This document shows positions 16,312 to 26,393 of a DNA stretch of 55,302 nucleotides, piece after piece. The stretch comes from Prosthecochloris sp. (GTDB lineage Bacteria; Bacteroidota; Chlorobiia; Chlorobiales; Chlorobiaceae). Both the position numbers and the translations under genes were made by a program. Below the pieces are notes generated by a model. That model was not told the DNA's origin. It did not search any database and saw only the letters and a list, made by a program, of their open reading frames with translations. Every line of letters starts with the position of its first letter. The first letter of the stretch is position 1. The stretch covers positions 1-55,302 of the forward strand of contig JADMLA020000013.1 of assembly GCA_015482705.2 (NCBI GenBank). Direction: 5' to 3'.

Positions 16312-18006
16312 CTAAGGGCTGAGGATATTGCGGTACTTTTTGGAATCCTTGAGAATAGCGAGTGCCTCTTTTACGACTGGATCACCCTCGATCATGCTTC
16401 TTCGAGCTGCATCTTCGTTATAGTGACGCATGATCTCCTGTTCAAGCGCCAGGGCAATCGTTTCCGATTCGCTTGATCTCTCCTGTGCTGCAAGGCGTTC
16501 CATCTCGTTATGCAGTGAAGCCATCAGCGTGTCGATCGTCGCCGACGCGTTTTCTTCCGACTCTTCCTCGATGACCCTCTTGACTTCTTCGAGCAAAAAA
16601 ACAGGCTCGGTTTGATAGGAGAACCCTTCTTTTTTCAAAAAACTGTCAAAATCCTGCATCAGGAATTTTCGGTCGATACCAGCCTGAGGCAAACGCTCAT
16701 TCGAGGCCCTGTACTTGTTCGCATAGCGAAACAGCATACCATCCTTGCGCAGTGATGCCTCGTAATCACCGAACCTGGCAGCGTCTACCTCGATATCGGG
16801 AAGAATACCTCCTCCTCCATACACCTTCCGCTTGTTCAAGGTATAATACACCGTTTCGTCTTTTCCATTTTCTTCTTCGTGGAGAACTTTACGAGTGCCG
16901 CCGGCCCAGTCATGCTCCTTCTGAATAAGACGGCCTGAGGGAGTATAGTATTTTGCAGTGGTCATTTTCAGAGCACAATCGAAAGGCAAACGGACTACCG
17001 ACTGGACAAGCCCTTTCCCGAACGAACGATCACCGATAACCACGCCACGATCGAGTTCCTGAATCGCCCCCGCAACAATTTCCGAAGCGGAGGCACTGTT
17101 GCCATTGATCAAAACAGCAAGAGGCAATCCCTTCACAACAGGCTCTTTTGTCGTTCGATAACCGACTTCGCTTTCCGGGTCACGCCCTCTTGTCGAAACG
17201 ACCTGGCTTCCTTTACCGACAAAAAGCCCCGTTACATCAACCGCCACATCCAACAGTCCCCCAGGATTGTTGCGTAAATCAAGAATCACAGCATTCATGG
17301 AGCGGTTTGCCAATCTGGCGGCAGCATGCATATCATTGATAGCCCGGGTAAGCTCATCCGCACTCCGGTTACCGAAAGAGCTCATCTCGAAATAACCGAT
17401 TGTTCCGAAAAGCCCGGCATAGCGTATGCTGTTCACCCTTACTTCCTGACGGGTAAGTGTGTAGCGTTTATTCCTTTTCCGGCCATATCGCTCTACGGAC
17501 AGGACAACCTCGCTTCCTGCCGGCCCCTTGATAAAATCTTTTACCTCGTCGAGTTCTTTTCCTTCAATACGATGTTTATCGACTTTTACAATCCGGTCAC
17601 CGACTCGCAGCCCAGCCAGTGATGCAGGAGCGCCGTCGAAAACCGAAACGATATAAACACCACCCGCTATCTCTGAAATTCTGATACCGACCCCTGCGTA
17701 TTGTCCCCTCGTCAACTCTCCAAGTTCGAGCGATTCTTCCTTATCAAGAAACACCGTATATGGATCGAGCGTCTCAAGCATACCGTCAATACCTGCATAC
17801 ATGAATTCTGCAGGATCGATGTCGTCCACATAATTATCGGAGACTCCCCTATAGACATCTCCAAGCAGCTCTATGTTTCTTGCAATGGAAAAATACTCGG
17901 CATCGGAACTTTCCGTTGGTTTCAGCCCTGTTCCCGTAAAAACGAGCAGGATGACGAAGATCGGGATCATCTTTTGCGACAAACCCCTAACGAGGTCGAG
18001 TTTCAT
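16312..18006 (-). CDS. ctpA: C-terminal processing peptidase (S41 family)
   Basis: 564 residues. The N-terminal signal anchor (MIPIFVILLVFTGTGL) implies an extracytoplasmic location. A PDZ domain spans about 95-175 (GVGIRISEIAGGVYIVSVFDGAPASLAG). The protease domain carries RNNPGGLLDVAV, the Ser nucleophile in NGNSASASEI (302-310) and the general base Lys331 in RSFGKGLVQ. Members cleave C-terminal tails of envelope proteins, often with cell-wall hydrolases as targets. A long helical C-terminal region rich in Glu is present. It lies 41 bp downstream of dapD on the same strand. Confidence 0.93.
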   Translation of the reverse strand: MKLDLVRGLSQKMIPIFVILLVFTGTGLKPTESSDAEYFSIARNIELLGDVYRGVSDNYVDDIDPAEFMYAGIDGMLETLDPYTVFLDKEESLELGELTRGQYAGVGIRISEIAGGVYIVSVFDGAPASLAGLRVGDRIVKVDKHRIEGKELDEVKDFIKGPAGSEVVLSVERYGRKRNKRYTLTRQEVRVNSIRYAGLFGTIGYFEMSSFGNRSADELTRAINDMHAAARLANRSMNAVILDLRNNPGGLLDVAVDVTGLFVGKGSQVVSTRGRDPESEVGYRTTKEPVVKGLPLAVLINGNSASASEIVAGAIQELDRGVVIGDRSFGKGLVQSVVRLPFDCALKMTTAKYYTPSGRLIQKEHDWAGGTRKVLHEEENGKDETVYYTLNKRKVYGGGGILPDIEVDAARFGDYEASLRKDGMLFRYANKYRASNERLPQAGIDRKFLMQDFDSFLKKEGFSYQTEPVFLLEEVKRVIEEESEENASATIDTLMASLHNEMERLAAQERSSESETIALALEQEIMRHYNEDAARRSMIEGDPVVKEALAILKDSKKYRNILSP

Positions 18007-18047
18007 ACAGAGATCTTTGAACTTTTTCTAAAGCAAATCCGATAACT

Positions 18048-18905
18048 TCAGCGCAGGGCGCTTTCCAGAGCTGTCGCACTATCGGTTTTTTCATCCCTAT
18101 ACTTGATAATCACAGGAGTATAGATGGAAAGTCCGTTTTCATCGGCAAAGCGTCCTTTAATTTTTCTTGAACCCGCAACAACGACAGCCCCCTCGGGAAT
18201 CGTGAGAGGGGCGTCTTCTGTTTTCCTGATAACGCGGCCATGAACAACATCGAAAACCGGAGTCGAACCGTTGAGAATCACACCGGTACCGAGAACCGCA
18301 CGCGATCCAACGATAGTACCCTCGTAAATACCACAGTTTCCCCCAACCATAACATCATCCTCTATAACAACAGGTACCGCTCCGACAGGCTCGAGTACAC
18401 CGCCGACCTGAACAGCTGCGGAAAGATGCACGTTACGGCCAACCTGCGCACAACTCCCGACAAGAGCATGAGAATCGATCATACTGCCCGCATCGACATA
18501 CGCTCCGACGTTGACATATGCAGGCGGCATCATAACGACTGAAGGAGCAAGATAAGCCCCATCCCTTACGGACGAGCCTCCGGGCACAACTCGAACACCG
18601 TCTTCCTTTCGAAACTGTTTGACCGGATAGGTATCTTTATCGACAAAGGTCCAGTTATGTCCGTCGGGAAACGATATCGTGCTTTCCTGAAGCAATCCCA
18701 GCTTCATACCCAGCAATATTCCCTGCTTTACCCAGGGATTTGCCTGCCATCGGCCATCTTTTTTCTCCGCAGCCCTTGCCTTGCCTTCGTTCAGCAGTGA
18801 CTGGAACGCTTCGAACACTTCACGAGCATCCGAATGCTTCTGTACATCGGGAGCTGACAATACGGACAGGCTTTCTATACTGTTTCTTACTTCTTCACGT
18901 TGCAT
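18048..18905 (-). CDS. dapD: 2,3,4,5-tetrahydropyridine-2,6-dicarboxylate N-succinyltransferase
   Basis: 285 residues. An N-terminal helical domain is followed by a left-handed beta helix of hexapeptide repeats (VNVGAYVDAGSMIDSHALVGSCAQVGRNVHLSAAVQVGGVLEP and beyond, about 130-235). It succinylates tetrahydrodipicolinate in the lysine/diaminopimelate pathway, feeding peptidoglycan. The DapD-specific segments RVVPGGSSVRDGAYLAPSVVMMPPAYVN and GGNCGIYEG are intact. It is cytoplasmic and lies between rng and ctpA on the minus strand. Confidence 0.95.
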   Translation of the reverse strand: MQREEVRNSIESLSVLSAPDVQKHSDAREVFEAFQSLLNEGKARAAEKKDGRWQANPWVKQGILLGMKLGLLQESTISFPDGHNWTFVDKDTYPVKQFRKEDGVRVVPGGSSVRDGAYLAPSVVMMPPAYVNVGAYVDAGSMIDSHALVGSCAQVGRNVHLSAAVQVGGVLEPVGAVPVVIEDDVMVGGNCGIYEGTIVGSRAVLGTGVILNGSTPVFDVVHGRVIRKTEDAPLTIPEGAVVVAGSRKIKGRFADENGLSIYTPVIIKYRDEKTDSATALESALR

Positions 18906-19091
18906 TGTTCGTTATTCTTTGTTCGTAAGTAAATTAGTCTCCACAAGCAGGGACGCCTCAAGACATCGGAATCATACCCAAGCTCAAGAAGAGCTCATAA
19001 AGCGAAGCGGAGTCCCGAAAAGTATTGATGAGCGTCGGCAATCTCGACCCTGCGCAGAGATTGGAGAAGAAGATCACGCCTCGATGCGCCT

Positions 19092-20798
19092 TTACAGCTC
19101 ACTGTACTCTGCGGTGATATCCTTGCTGCTTTTTCGAATGTAGAACCGAAAATCATCACTTCTCAGGCTTTCATCCGGCTTTACCCTGACAAAAAGCATA
19201 TGCTGAAGAAACCATTTCATTTCTATGTTGCGGTCGACGTCTCTCAACGGCTCGGCAACTGTCGGGCTTACATGCAGATCAAGCTGCTGAAACTTCATTT
19301 TCTGCTGAAGAGCGTATTTTCTAAGCCACCGCTCAACCTGATTGATCGTGGTGCAGCGAGCCTGCACAACGCCTGAACCGCCACATGCAGGGCACTGATC
19401 CCCCATACGCTGCATAAGGCTCGGCCTTATTCTTTCGCGGGTAATCTGCATCAAACCGAAATCGGACATCGGTAGAATATTCGATTTCGCGCGGTCATGA
19501 CGCAACTCGTTTTTCATCGCGTCATAAACTTTTTTTGCGTTTTTCTGATCCAGCATATCGATGAAGTCGACAACGATAATACCGCCAATATCCCTAAGCC
19601 TGAGCTGACGGACAATTTCGCGTGCTGCTTCGAGGTTCGTTTTCAACGAGTTCTCTTCCTGCTCCTTTTTCGCTGCGTAGCGGCCACTGTTGACATCGAT
19701 GACAACCATTGCTTCGGTATGTTCTATGATGATATATCCTCCCGATTTCAACCATACCTTGCGAGAAAAAATAGACTCGACATCCTTAGCGATACCATAC
19801 CCCTCGAACAAGGGCAGCTTGCCCTTGTAGAGCGAGACATTTTTCTCCATCTCCGGAGCAGCCCACTGAATGTAGTTCAACGTCTCCTTGTAGATGCTGT
19901 TTGAATTGGCAACCAGTTCAATGACATCCGTTGTCAGGGAGTCCCGCAGTACACTGGAGATGATGGTGTCTTCCTTGAAAATGAGCTGAGGAGGTTTTGC
20001 ATCTTTCAGTTTTTCCTCGATTTGCTCCCATTTAACCAGCAGCTTTTCGAGATCTTTTTTCAACAGTTCTTCTTCCTGATGCTCGGCAACCGTCCTGATA
20101 ATCGCCCCGAAGCCTTCCGGCAGCATCGATCGAACGAGTTTCTTCAGCCTCGCTCGCTCCTTGCGGGCGACAACACGGCGTGATACCGCTATCTGCCCAC
20201 CGCCGAATGGAAGCAGAACCATAAACCGGCCAGCTATGGTGATATCCGATGTAAGACGGGATCCCTTGTTGCTGATCGGTTCCTTGATTACCTGAACGAG
20301 GATGGAATCGTTAGCTTTCAGCTTGCTCGCTATCATCTGTGTATATGACTGCCGCCGCCGGTCTGGGCCGTTGTTTTTCGTTCGGCTGCCGCCATTCTTC
20401 TGTCCGTTTCCCTGAACGGAAGCTTTGGCGCCATTTCCTTTCGATTCTTTCAGTACAGGACTTTTCGTTCCCCCGTTATCGTCATCATCACCACCTCCGT
20501 TGCCGTTTTCATCGTCGTCATCATCATCATCCTCGATGAGGGCACGGTAATCATCCGTCGTTGTACCAACATCAGAAAAATGTAGAAACCCATCCGATTT
20601 CTGCCCGATATCGACAAAAGCCGCCTTGAGCCCCTCGACAACCTTGTGCACCCTCCCGAGATATATATCGCCTATGCTGCGAAGACTGTCCGGACGCTCG
20701 ATTATAAGTTCAGCCAAACGGCCCTCTTCGACCAAAGCAACCTGAATCTCGTCACCGGACTTGTTCATCAGCAACTGCTTTTTCACAGTCTTCTTCAT
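19092..20798 (-). CDS. rng: Ribonuclease E/G with acidic insertion in the S1 domain
   Basis: 568 residues. The S1 fold begins near GDIYLGRVHKVVEGLKAAFVDIGQKSDGFLHFSDV (43-77). A low-complexity insert, rich in Asp then Gly/Asn/Lys (about 89-150), interrupts it before the last strands. Catalytic Asp368 (VIDVNSG) and Asp411 (VVDFIDM) and the zinc-link CPACGGSG (469-476) are in place. It cleaves AU-rich single-stranded RNA in 16S rRNA and mRNA processing. The length and absence of a C-terminal scaffold fit RNase G rather than long RNase E. Confidence 0.93.
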   Translation of the reverse strand: MKKTVKKQLLMNKSGDEIQVALVEEGRLAELIIERPDSLRSIGDIYLGRVHKVVEGLKAAFVDIGQKSDGFLHFSDVGTTTDDYRALIEDDDDDDDENGNGGGDDDDNGGTKSPVLKESKGNGAKASVQGNGQKNGGSRTKNNGPDRRRQSYTQMIASKLKANDSILVQVIKEPISNKGSRLTSDITIAGRFMVLLPFGGGQIAVSRRVVARKERARLKKLVRSMLPEGFGAIIRTVAEHQEEELLKKDLEKLLVKWEQIEEKLKDAKPPQLIFKEDTIISSVLRDSLTTDVIELVANSNSIYKETLNYIQWAAPEMEKNVSLYKGKLPLFEGYGIAKDVESIFSRKVWLKSGGYIIIEHTEAMVVIDVNSGRYAAKKEQEENSLKTNLEAAREIVRQLRLRDIGGIIVVDFIDMLDQKNAKKVYDAMKNELRHDRAKSNILPMSDFGLMQITRERIRPSLMQRMGDQCPACGGSGVVQARCTTINQVERWLRKYALQQKMKFQQLDLHVSPTVAEPLRDVDRNIEMKWFLQHMLFVRVKPDESLRSDDFRFYIRKSSKDITAEYSEL

Positions 20799-20993
20799 TA
20801 CAAACCCTTGGAATCTAAAATGTTATGTTATCTTTCCTTGCTTCTCCGTTTCCCCACTACCGGCATCGAGCCGAACGACTACTCGAGTGTTTCTCCAAAG
20901 CCACGGGGTGATGACAACACTCGATCCGGCATATGAAATGTAACCTCTATTATTTAACATTTTTGTTAAAAGCACAAATTTTCATCACTTTTC

Positions 20994-21671
20994 TTGATAA
21001 ACCTGAAATCTTCAGGGCTCATCAATACCTCGAAATTGTATTGCACCTTGCCACTTTCAACCAGGGAATACGAAGATAAATTCTGGATCGATCACAGCAA
21101 AGTCTGCGGCATCGATGAGGCTGGAAGAGGTCCTCTTGCAGGCCCGGTCGTTGCTGCAGCGGTCGTTTTTCCACGTTTTTTCAAGCCAAACGGGCTTCTC
21201 GGCAAGCTAAACGATTCAAAACGCCTTACCCCAAAACTCCGAGAATCTCTTGCCACAGCAATAGAGCAATCCGCCATGGATTTCAGCATATCGGTAATCG
21301 ATCACCTGACGATCGACCGTATGAACATCTTCCAGGCAACCATGCTTGCCATGAACAGGGCTACAGAATCCTTACGCACGTTACCAGACTTCTTGATGAT
21401 CGATGGTAACCGGTTTTCACCGAATTTACCGATCCCATATCGGACGATCGTCAAAGGTGATGCGAAAGTTTTTTCTATTGCCGCTGCATCGGTTTTGGCT
21501 AAAACCTGTCGCGACAGACTGATGAGAGAATATGCCGGCAACTATCCGCACTACGGCTTTGAAAAACATTATGGTTACCCCACAAAAGCACATGTCACCG
21601 CAATCCTGGAACACGGACGCTGCCCACTTCACCGGAAAAGTTTCAAATTGAAAGAACTTGGAGAAAAATAA
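20994..21671 (+). CDS. rnhB: Ribonuclease HII
   Basis: About 205-225 residues. The signature GIDEAGRGPLAGPVVAAAV gives the first acidic residues and the GRG motif that recognises the RNA-DNA junction. DGNRF, KGDAKVFSIAAASVLAKTCRD and HYGFEKHYGYPTKAH follow. It removes ribonucleotides from DNA. No ATG precedes the conserved core in frame. Candidate starts are TTG at 20994, 21036 or 21048; the core itself is certain and the exact start is not. yraN follows 15 bp downstream. Confidence 0.92.
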   Translation: MINLKSSGLINTSKLYCTLPLSTREYEDKFWIDHSKVCGIDEAGRGPLAGPVVAAAVVFPRFFKPNGLLGKLNDSKRLTPKLRESLATAIEQSAMDFSISVIDHLTIDRMNIFQATMLAMNRATESLRTLPDFLMIDGNRFSPNLPIPYRTIVKGDAKVFSIAAASVLAKTCRDRLMREYAGNYPHYGFEKHYGYPTKAHVTAILEHGRCPLHRKSFKLKELGEK

Positions 21672-21686
21672 TCCCGGACGATCCAC

Positions 21687-22067
21687 ATGTCATTTATTCC
21701 TCATGATCTGGGGCGCCAGGGCGAAATGACCGCCACAGCCTTTCTTCTCGAAAAAGGGTACCGTATCCTTGACAGAAACTATCGTTATCGGCGTAATGAA
21801 ATCGATATCGTAGCAGCCGATAAACAAACACTCTGTTTCATAGAGGTAAAGACAAGATCATCCGATGTAAAAGGACATCCGCTCGAAGCGGTTACCCGAG
21901 AAAAACAGCAAGAGATCATAAAAGCAGCCTCTGCATATCTGACCACACTTCCAGCTCCTGAACCCGACTGCAGGTTCGACGTCATTGCCATCATAGTACA
22001 TTCGTTCGCAAACGGCCGAATCAAGAAATTCGAACTTGAACACATCACCAACGCTTTCATGGTGTAA
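21687..22067 (+). CDS. yraN: UPF0102 family nuclease-like protein
   Basis: 126 residues with the YraN/UPF0102 restriction-endonuclease-like fold. HDLGRQGEMTATAFLLEKGYRILDRNYRYRRNEIDIVAAD is followed by LCFIEVKTRS, giving the E-x-D...E-x-K residues of the PD-(D/E)xK type. The biochemical role is not established. It is commonly found next to rnhB, as here, which hints at a nucleic-acid function. ATG 21687 is the only good start. Confidence 0.93.
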   Translation: MSFIPHDLGRQGEMTATAFLLEKGYRILDRNYRYRRNEIDIVAADKQTLCFIEVKTRSSDVKGHPLEAVTREKQQEIIKAASAYLTTLPAPEPDCRFDVIAIIVHSFANGRIKKFELEHITNAFMV

Positions 22068-22275
22068 CCCCAATCGACTACAGGACAGATCGTCTGCTTC
22101 ATGCGTACGAACTGCCTGTCCTTTTCCAAAAACGTTCATGTTCGATATCGAACCATGAAACATTCCTCATGACGATGCAAAGCCTTGCAATCATGGGATA
22201 TCAGGCTATTTTTTGCTATCTTGGTAGACATGGAATTTTGAAGATTTGAACACATTTGCACCTCGATTAAACATT

Positions 22276-24210
22276 ATGTCAGATACCCAAAACAAAACCT
22301 CATCGGAAACTTATGCGGCAACGAATATTCAAATACTCGATGGCATAGAGCATGTACGCAAGCGCCCGGCAATGTACATCGGTGACGTCCATTCAAGGGG
22401 TTTACACCATCTCATTTATGAAATCGTCGATAACTCGATAGATGAAACTCTCGCAGGATATAACGATACCATAGAACTTTCTCTCAATCCTGACGGATCT
22501 GTCACCGTCTCAGACAATGGAAGGGGTATCCCGGTAGACATTCACCCCCAGAAAAAAAAATCTGCACTCGAACTGGTCATGACCCTCATCGGTGCCGGAG
22601 GTAAATTCGACAAGGGCGCTTACAAGGTATCAGGAGGATTGCACGGAGTTGGTGCATCTGTTGTCAATGCCCTTTCGGACTGGTGTGAGGTCGAAGTTTA
22701 CCGTGACGGCAAGATCTGGTACCAGCGCTACCAGAAGGGTATCCCGCAGTGCGACGTACAGGTTATCGGTGAAACCGACAAATCCGGAACCAAAACCACA
22801 TTCAAGCCCGATTCAGATATTTTCAAAACCACGGAATTCCGTAAGGACGTCGTGATCGACCGTATGAGGGAGCTTGCATTTCTCAACAACGTGTTGAAAA
22901 TCGTTGTCAAGGATCTAGACGGAACAGAAGAAGCCTTTCACTTCGAAGGCGGTATCAGGGAATTCGTCAAGTTTACCGACAACAACAGAATCAGCCTCAT
23001 CAAGGAACCTATATATATCACAAGCGAAAAGGATTCCACCGTTGTCGAGATAGCGCTCCAGTACAACGACTCTTACCAGGAAAACGTTTTCAGCTATGTC
23101 AACAACATCAACACTCATGAAGGTGGAACGCATGTCACCGGGTTTCGCAAGGCACTGACCAGGACGTTGAACGCCTATGCACAGAAAAACGATCTGCTGA
23201 AAAACCTCAAACTTTCACTCACCGGAGATGACTTCAAGGAAGGCTTGACTGCGATTATCTCGGTCAAGGTAGCCGAACCGCAGTTCGAAGGTCAGACAAA
23301 AACAAAACTGGGCAACTCGGAAACACAGAGTATCGTAGAAAGTATCGTCAATGAACAACTATCGGATTACGCTGAAAGCAATCCTTCCATTCTGAAAGCC
23401 ATCATTGAAAAAGTTAAAAGTGCAGCGCTTTCAAGAGATGCCGCAAGAAAAGCAAAAGAGCTCACCAGGAGAAAATCCGCACTTGAAAGTTCCGGATTAC
23501 CAGGCAAACTGGCAGACTGCTCGATCAACGATCCCGAACACTGTGAGCTGTATATCGTCGAGGGTGACTCTGCAGGAGGTAGCGCCAAGCAGGGAAGAGA
23601 CCGTAGTTTCCAGGCAATACTGCCGCTGAAAGGAAAAATCCTCAATGTCGAAAAAGCACGTTTGCACAAGATGCTGGAAAACGAGGAAATCAAGACAATC
23701 ATACTCGCCCTCGGAACGAGTTTCGGCGAAGATGAATTCGCTGCAGAAAAACTGCGCTACGGCAAGATCATAATCATGACCGATGCCGATGTGGATGGAG
23801 CCCATATACGAACACTCCTGCTGACGTTTTTCTTCCGCCACATGCGAGCCCTCATAGAAGCAGGCAAAGTCTACATAGCACAGCCGCCACTCTATTTAAT
23901 CAAGTCCGGCAAAGAGCAGAAATATGCTTGGGATGACGACGAGCGCAACAGTATCATCGAATCGATGAAGAAAAAGCAGAAAGGAAAGGGTACTGTCAAT
24001 ATCCAGCGCTACAAAGGTCTCGGAGAGATGAACCCCGAACAACTGTGGAGTACAACCATGGACCCGGAACACCGGTCACTGCTTCAGGTCAGTGTTGAAA
24101 ATGCCATGGAAGCGGATCAAATCTTTTCAACCCTCATGGGAGACAAGGTAGATCCGCGCCGTGACTTTATCGAGAAGAATGCCCGCTACGTTCGCAGGTT
24201 AGATGTCTGA
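22276..24210 (+). CDS. gyrB: DNA gyrase subunit B
   Basis: 644 residues. The GHKL ATPase domain has YEIVDNSIDE, DNGRGIPVD and GGLHGVGASVVNALS. The TOPRIM domain has EGDSAGGSAKQGRDR and DADVDGAHIRTLLL. The C-terminal tail (QRYKGLGEMNPEQLW...MGDKVDPRRDFIEKNA) is typical of the short-form GyrB without the proteobacterial insert. It introduces negative supercoils with GyrA. ATG 22276 is chosen over an in-frame TTG at 22246. The last 12 bp overlap the convergent SurA-like gene. Confidence 0.97.
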   Translation: MSDTQNKTSSETYAATNIQILDGIEHVRKRPAMYIGDVHSRGLHHLIYEIVDNSIDETLAGYNDTIELSLNPDGSVTVSDNGRGIPVDIHPQKKKSALELVMTLIGAGGKFDKGAYKVSGGLHGVGASVVNALSDWCEVEVYRDGKIWYQRYQKGIPQCDVQVIGETDKSGTKTTFKPDSDIFKTTEFRKDVVIDRMRELAFLNNVLKIVVKDLDGTEEAFHFEGGIREFVKFTDNNRISLIKEPIYITSEKDSTVVEIALQYNDSYQENVFSYVNNINTHEGGTHVTGFRKALTRTLNAYAQKNDLLKNLKLSLTGDDFKEGLTAIISVKVAEPQFEGQTKTKLGNSETQSIVESIVNEQLSDYAESNPSILKAIIEKVKSAALSRDAARKAKELTRRKSALESSGLPGKLADCSINDPEHCELYIVEGDSAGGSAKQGRDRSFQAILPLKGKILNVEKARLHKMLENEEIKTIILALGTSFGEDEFAAEKLRYGKIIIMTDADVDGAHIRTLLLTFFFRHMRALIEAGKVYIAQPPLYLIKSGKEQKYAWDDDERNSIIESMKKKQKGKGTVNIQRYKGLGEMNPEQLWSTTMDPEHRSLLQVSVENAMEADQIFSTLMGDKVDPRRDFIEKNARYVRRLDV

Positions 24211-25521
24211 AATCTTGACATAGATCTCTTTCTGCAGGCCATTGATCCATTCCTGGAACATTCTGTTTTGCTTTTCATCGATGGTAAGCTTTTCAAGCCT
24301 GGCGTAATCCGAAGATAAGCTCAGACGATGCGCCGGCTTCTTGTCGTTCAAGAGAAAAATCGCGTAAAATGAAGCTCCGGACTCAGGCTCGACTCTGATA
24401 ACTTCGCTTATATCGCCGATATCGTTCAACGACCTGACAACAGTTTTGAGCCGATCACGCAGCGCCGATAAAGCAAACATGGTTTCACCGGTTTCGGTAT
24501 TCCTGATAACCCCTCCATATTTTGCCGATACGGGATCATCTGAATATTTTCTTGCCATATCTGCAAAGTCGGCTTTTCCACTTTTGATATTCTTGCGGAT
24601 CTCCTCCAGTCGTACTTTTGCAGCCGGTGCATCGAGTGTGCTTCGATCAAAGACTATCAGAATATGCCGGGTATGCACGGCATCAGTCTCTTTATCGAGA
24701 AGCTGAATAATATGAAAGCCAAACCGCGACTCGACAATCCCGGAGATTTCTCCTTCTTCCAGTCCGAAAGCAACCTCTTCAAAATTCTTTACGAAATCAC
24801 CACGCCGTGAATAGCCAAGATCACCGCCGAGATTGGCAGAGCCTGGGTCCTGAGAATATTGACGGGCAAGCTGAGCAAAATCAGCACCCGATTCAAGCTG
24901 GATTTGTAAATCCTCGATGGCTGCAAGGGCATTTTTCCTAGCTTCCTCGGTTACCTTGGGATACATCACGATCTGTGAAACGGAGACAGTTTCAGGAACC
25001 AGCGGAAGCCTCTCGCGATTCGTGTTATAGAAATCCTCAACCTCATCGAAGGTAACCGTAACCCCTGACATTTTCTTTCTTCTGAGGTTGTTGATCATCT
25101 GTTGATCACGAATATCGTCCTTTATTTCTTTCTCGATCACCGCAAAGGACTTCGAGAACGTTGCTTCCATCTCTTCTATGGACTTGAATTTACCCCTCAA
25201 AAACATCATTCTTTCATCGGCACTTTTCTCAATTTCCGATTCGTTCACTTCTACACTGTCGAGCCTTGCTTTGGTGAGCACGATTTTCCGGCTGACAAGC
25301 GTTTCCAGTATGCCCGATTTCAATGAAGGATCATTTTTCGCATCGGGATACTGCAAAATCGTCATCATAGCCTGCTCATCGACTTCAGATTGCAAAATCA
25401 TTTCATTTCCCACAACGGCAACTATCCTGTCTGCAGTCGCTGCACCGGCAACCTGGAAGCTACCGACGAACATAATCGCCGCAATTGCAAAACATCTCAA
25501 AAAACAGTTTTTCATAATCAT
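24199..25521 (-). CDS. SurA-like periplasmic peptidylprolyl isomerase
   Basis: 440 residues. A signal peptide (about 1-27, ending VAGA) precedes a SurA N-terminal chaperone region (DRIVAVVGNEMILQSEVDE). Two parvulin domains follow: about 175-275 (FAQLARQYSQDPGSANLGGDLGYSRRGDF) and about 285-385 (FADMARKYSDDPVSAKYGGVI). It should fold outer-membrane beta-barrel proteins in the periplasm. It is the last gene of the secD-secF-lipoprotein-surA run, 34 bp after the lipoprotein. The start is ATG 25519-25521, or the ATG two codons later. Confidence 0.92.
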   Translation of the reverse strand: MIMKNCFLRCFAIAAIMFVGSFQVAGAATADRIVAVVGNEMILQSEVDEQAMMTILQYPDAKNDPSLKSGILETLVSRKIVLTKARLDSVEVNESEIEKSADERMMFLRGKFKSIEEMEATFSKSFAVIEKEIKDDIRDQQMINNLRRKKMSGVTVTFDEVEDFYNTNRERLPLVPETVSVSQIVMYPKVTEEARKNALAAIEDLQIQLESGADFAQLARQYSQDPGSANLGGDLGYSRRGDFVKNFEEVAFGLEEGEISGIVESRFGFHIIQLLDKETDAVHTRHILIVFDRSTLDAPAAKVRLEEIRKNIKSGKADFADMARKYSDDPVSAKYGGVIRNTETGETMFALSALRDRLKTVVRSLNDIGDISEVIRVEPESGASFYAIFLLNDKKPAHRLSLSSDYARLEKLTIDEKQNRMFQEWINGLQKEIYVKISDI

Positions 25522-25555
25522 TTTGCTTTACCTAAGTTGAGCGTTTCAGCCCAGG

Positions 25556-26389
25556 TTACTGATACTTTTCTCTTGCTTCTCCAAGCAATGTACTATAATA
25601 GTGCTTTTGTTTCTGAACAATAAGAAGTTCTTCAATCTCGTCGTAGGCTTGCTCGAAAGTTTTTTTGCTTCCTTTTTTTACCCTATCATGCATTTCCATC
25701 ACCACAAAAAGAGAATCGTGCACAGTGATGACCGATGAAAGCTCTCCTGGCAACAGGGTCGGCAACACCTCTTTCATGGTATCATTTTCAAGATGGAGCT
25801 GCTCAAGAGACCGCAAAGAACGTACAGGAGGGACTCGTCTATTGTTCCCGGCATACCCTGGTTCGATGGATTCGATAAGCTGCTGCAAACGTTGTTCATC
25901 ACCGTCATACAAACGCAGTGCATTCTCTATGCGGCTTGCAGACTGTGGCGTTGACGCATAGTAACGGGAAACCGCATAAACCGTTTCCGAGCAGAGAAAC
26001 GAATCGGAAAATTCCTGGTAAAATGCACTTGCCTCGGAAGAATCAACGGCATAAACACCTTCTTTTTCAGCATTTTCCATTCTTCCGGCAATATATCGCT
26101 GAACAACGATATGACGGGCTGCTTTTTCTATCAGCATATCGACTTCAGGCTCTTCGTCGGCCCCTTCTTCGAGTGCCAGCTGATAAAGAGAAGCGAGATC
26201 TTTCCAGTCTTCTATGTAGATTGCAGAAGCCGTCAGACTGTCTTCGGGTGAAGAATACGTGATCGAAGCAAGCAGTTCGTCCCGGGTTAACTGAAATTTA
26301 CCAGCACGAGCAACGACATCGGCATCGGGTACGCCATCGCATCCAGTCATGAAGAAGAGGAGCACGCCTGTAGCGATATGCAGCTTCAT
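25556..26389 (-). CDS. Lipoprotein related to SurA/PpiC-type chaperones
   Basis: 277 residues. MKLHIATGVLLFFMTGC is a lipoprotein signal with lipobox MTGC. The rest is mainly helical and acidic (VVARAGKFQLTRDELLASITY, AARHIVVQRYIAGRMENAEKEG), matching the SurA N-terminal chaperone layout. A degraded parvulin-like section includes LPTLLPGELSSVITVHDSLFVVMEMHDRVKKGS, without clear isomerase active-site residues. It sits 4 bp after secF and 34 bp before the SurA-like gene, so a role in receiving translocated outer-membrane proteins is likely. Function inferred from context. Confidence 0.8.
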   Translation of the reverse strand: MKLHIATGVLLFFMTGCDGVPDADVVARAGKFQLTRDELLASITYSSPEDSLTASAIYIEDWKDLASLYQLALEEGADEEPEVDMLIEKAARHIVVQRYIAGRMENAEKEGVYAVDSSEASAFYQEFSDSFLCSETVYAVSRYYASTPQSASRIENALRLYDGDEQRLQQLIESIEPGYAGNNRRVPPVRSLRSLEQLHLENDTMKEVLPTLLPGELSSVITVHDSLFVVMEMHDRVKKGSKKTFEQAYDEIEELLIVQKQKHYYSTLLGEAREKYQ

Positions 26390-26393
26390 GCCG

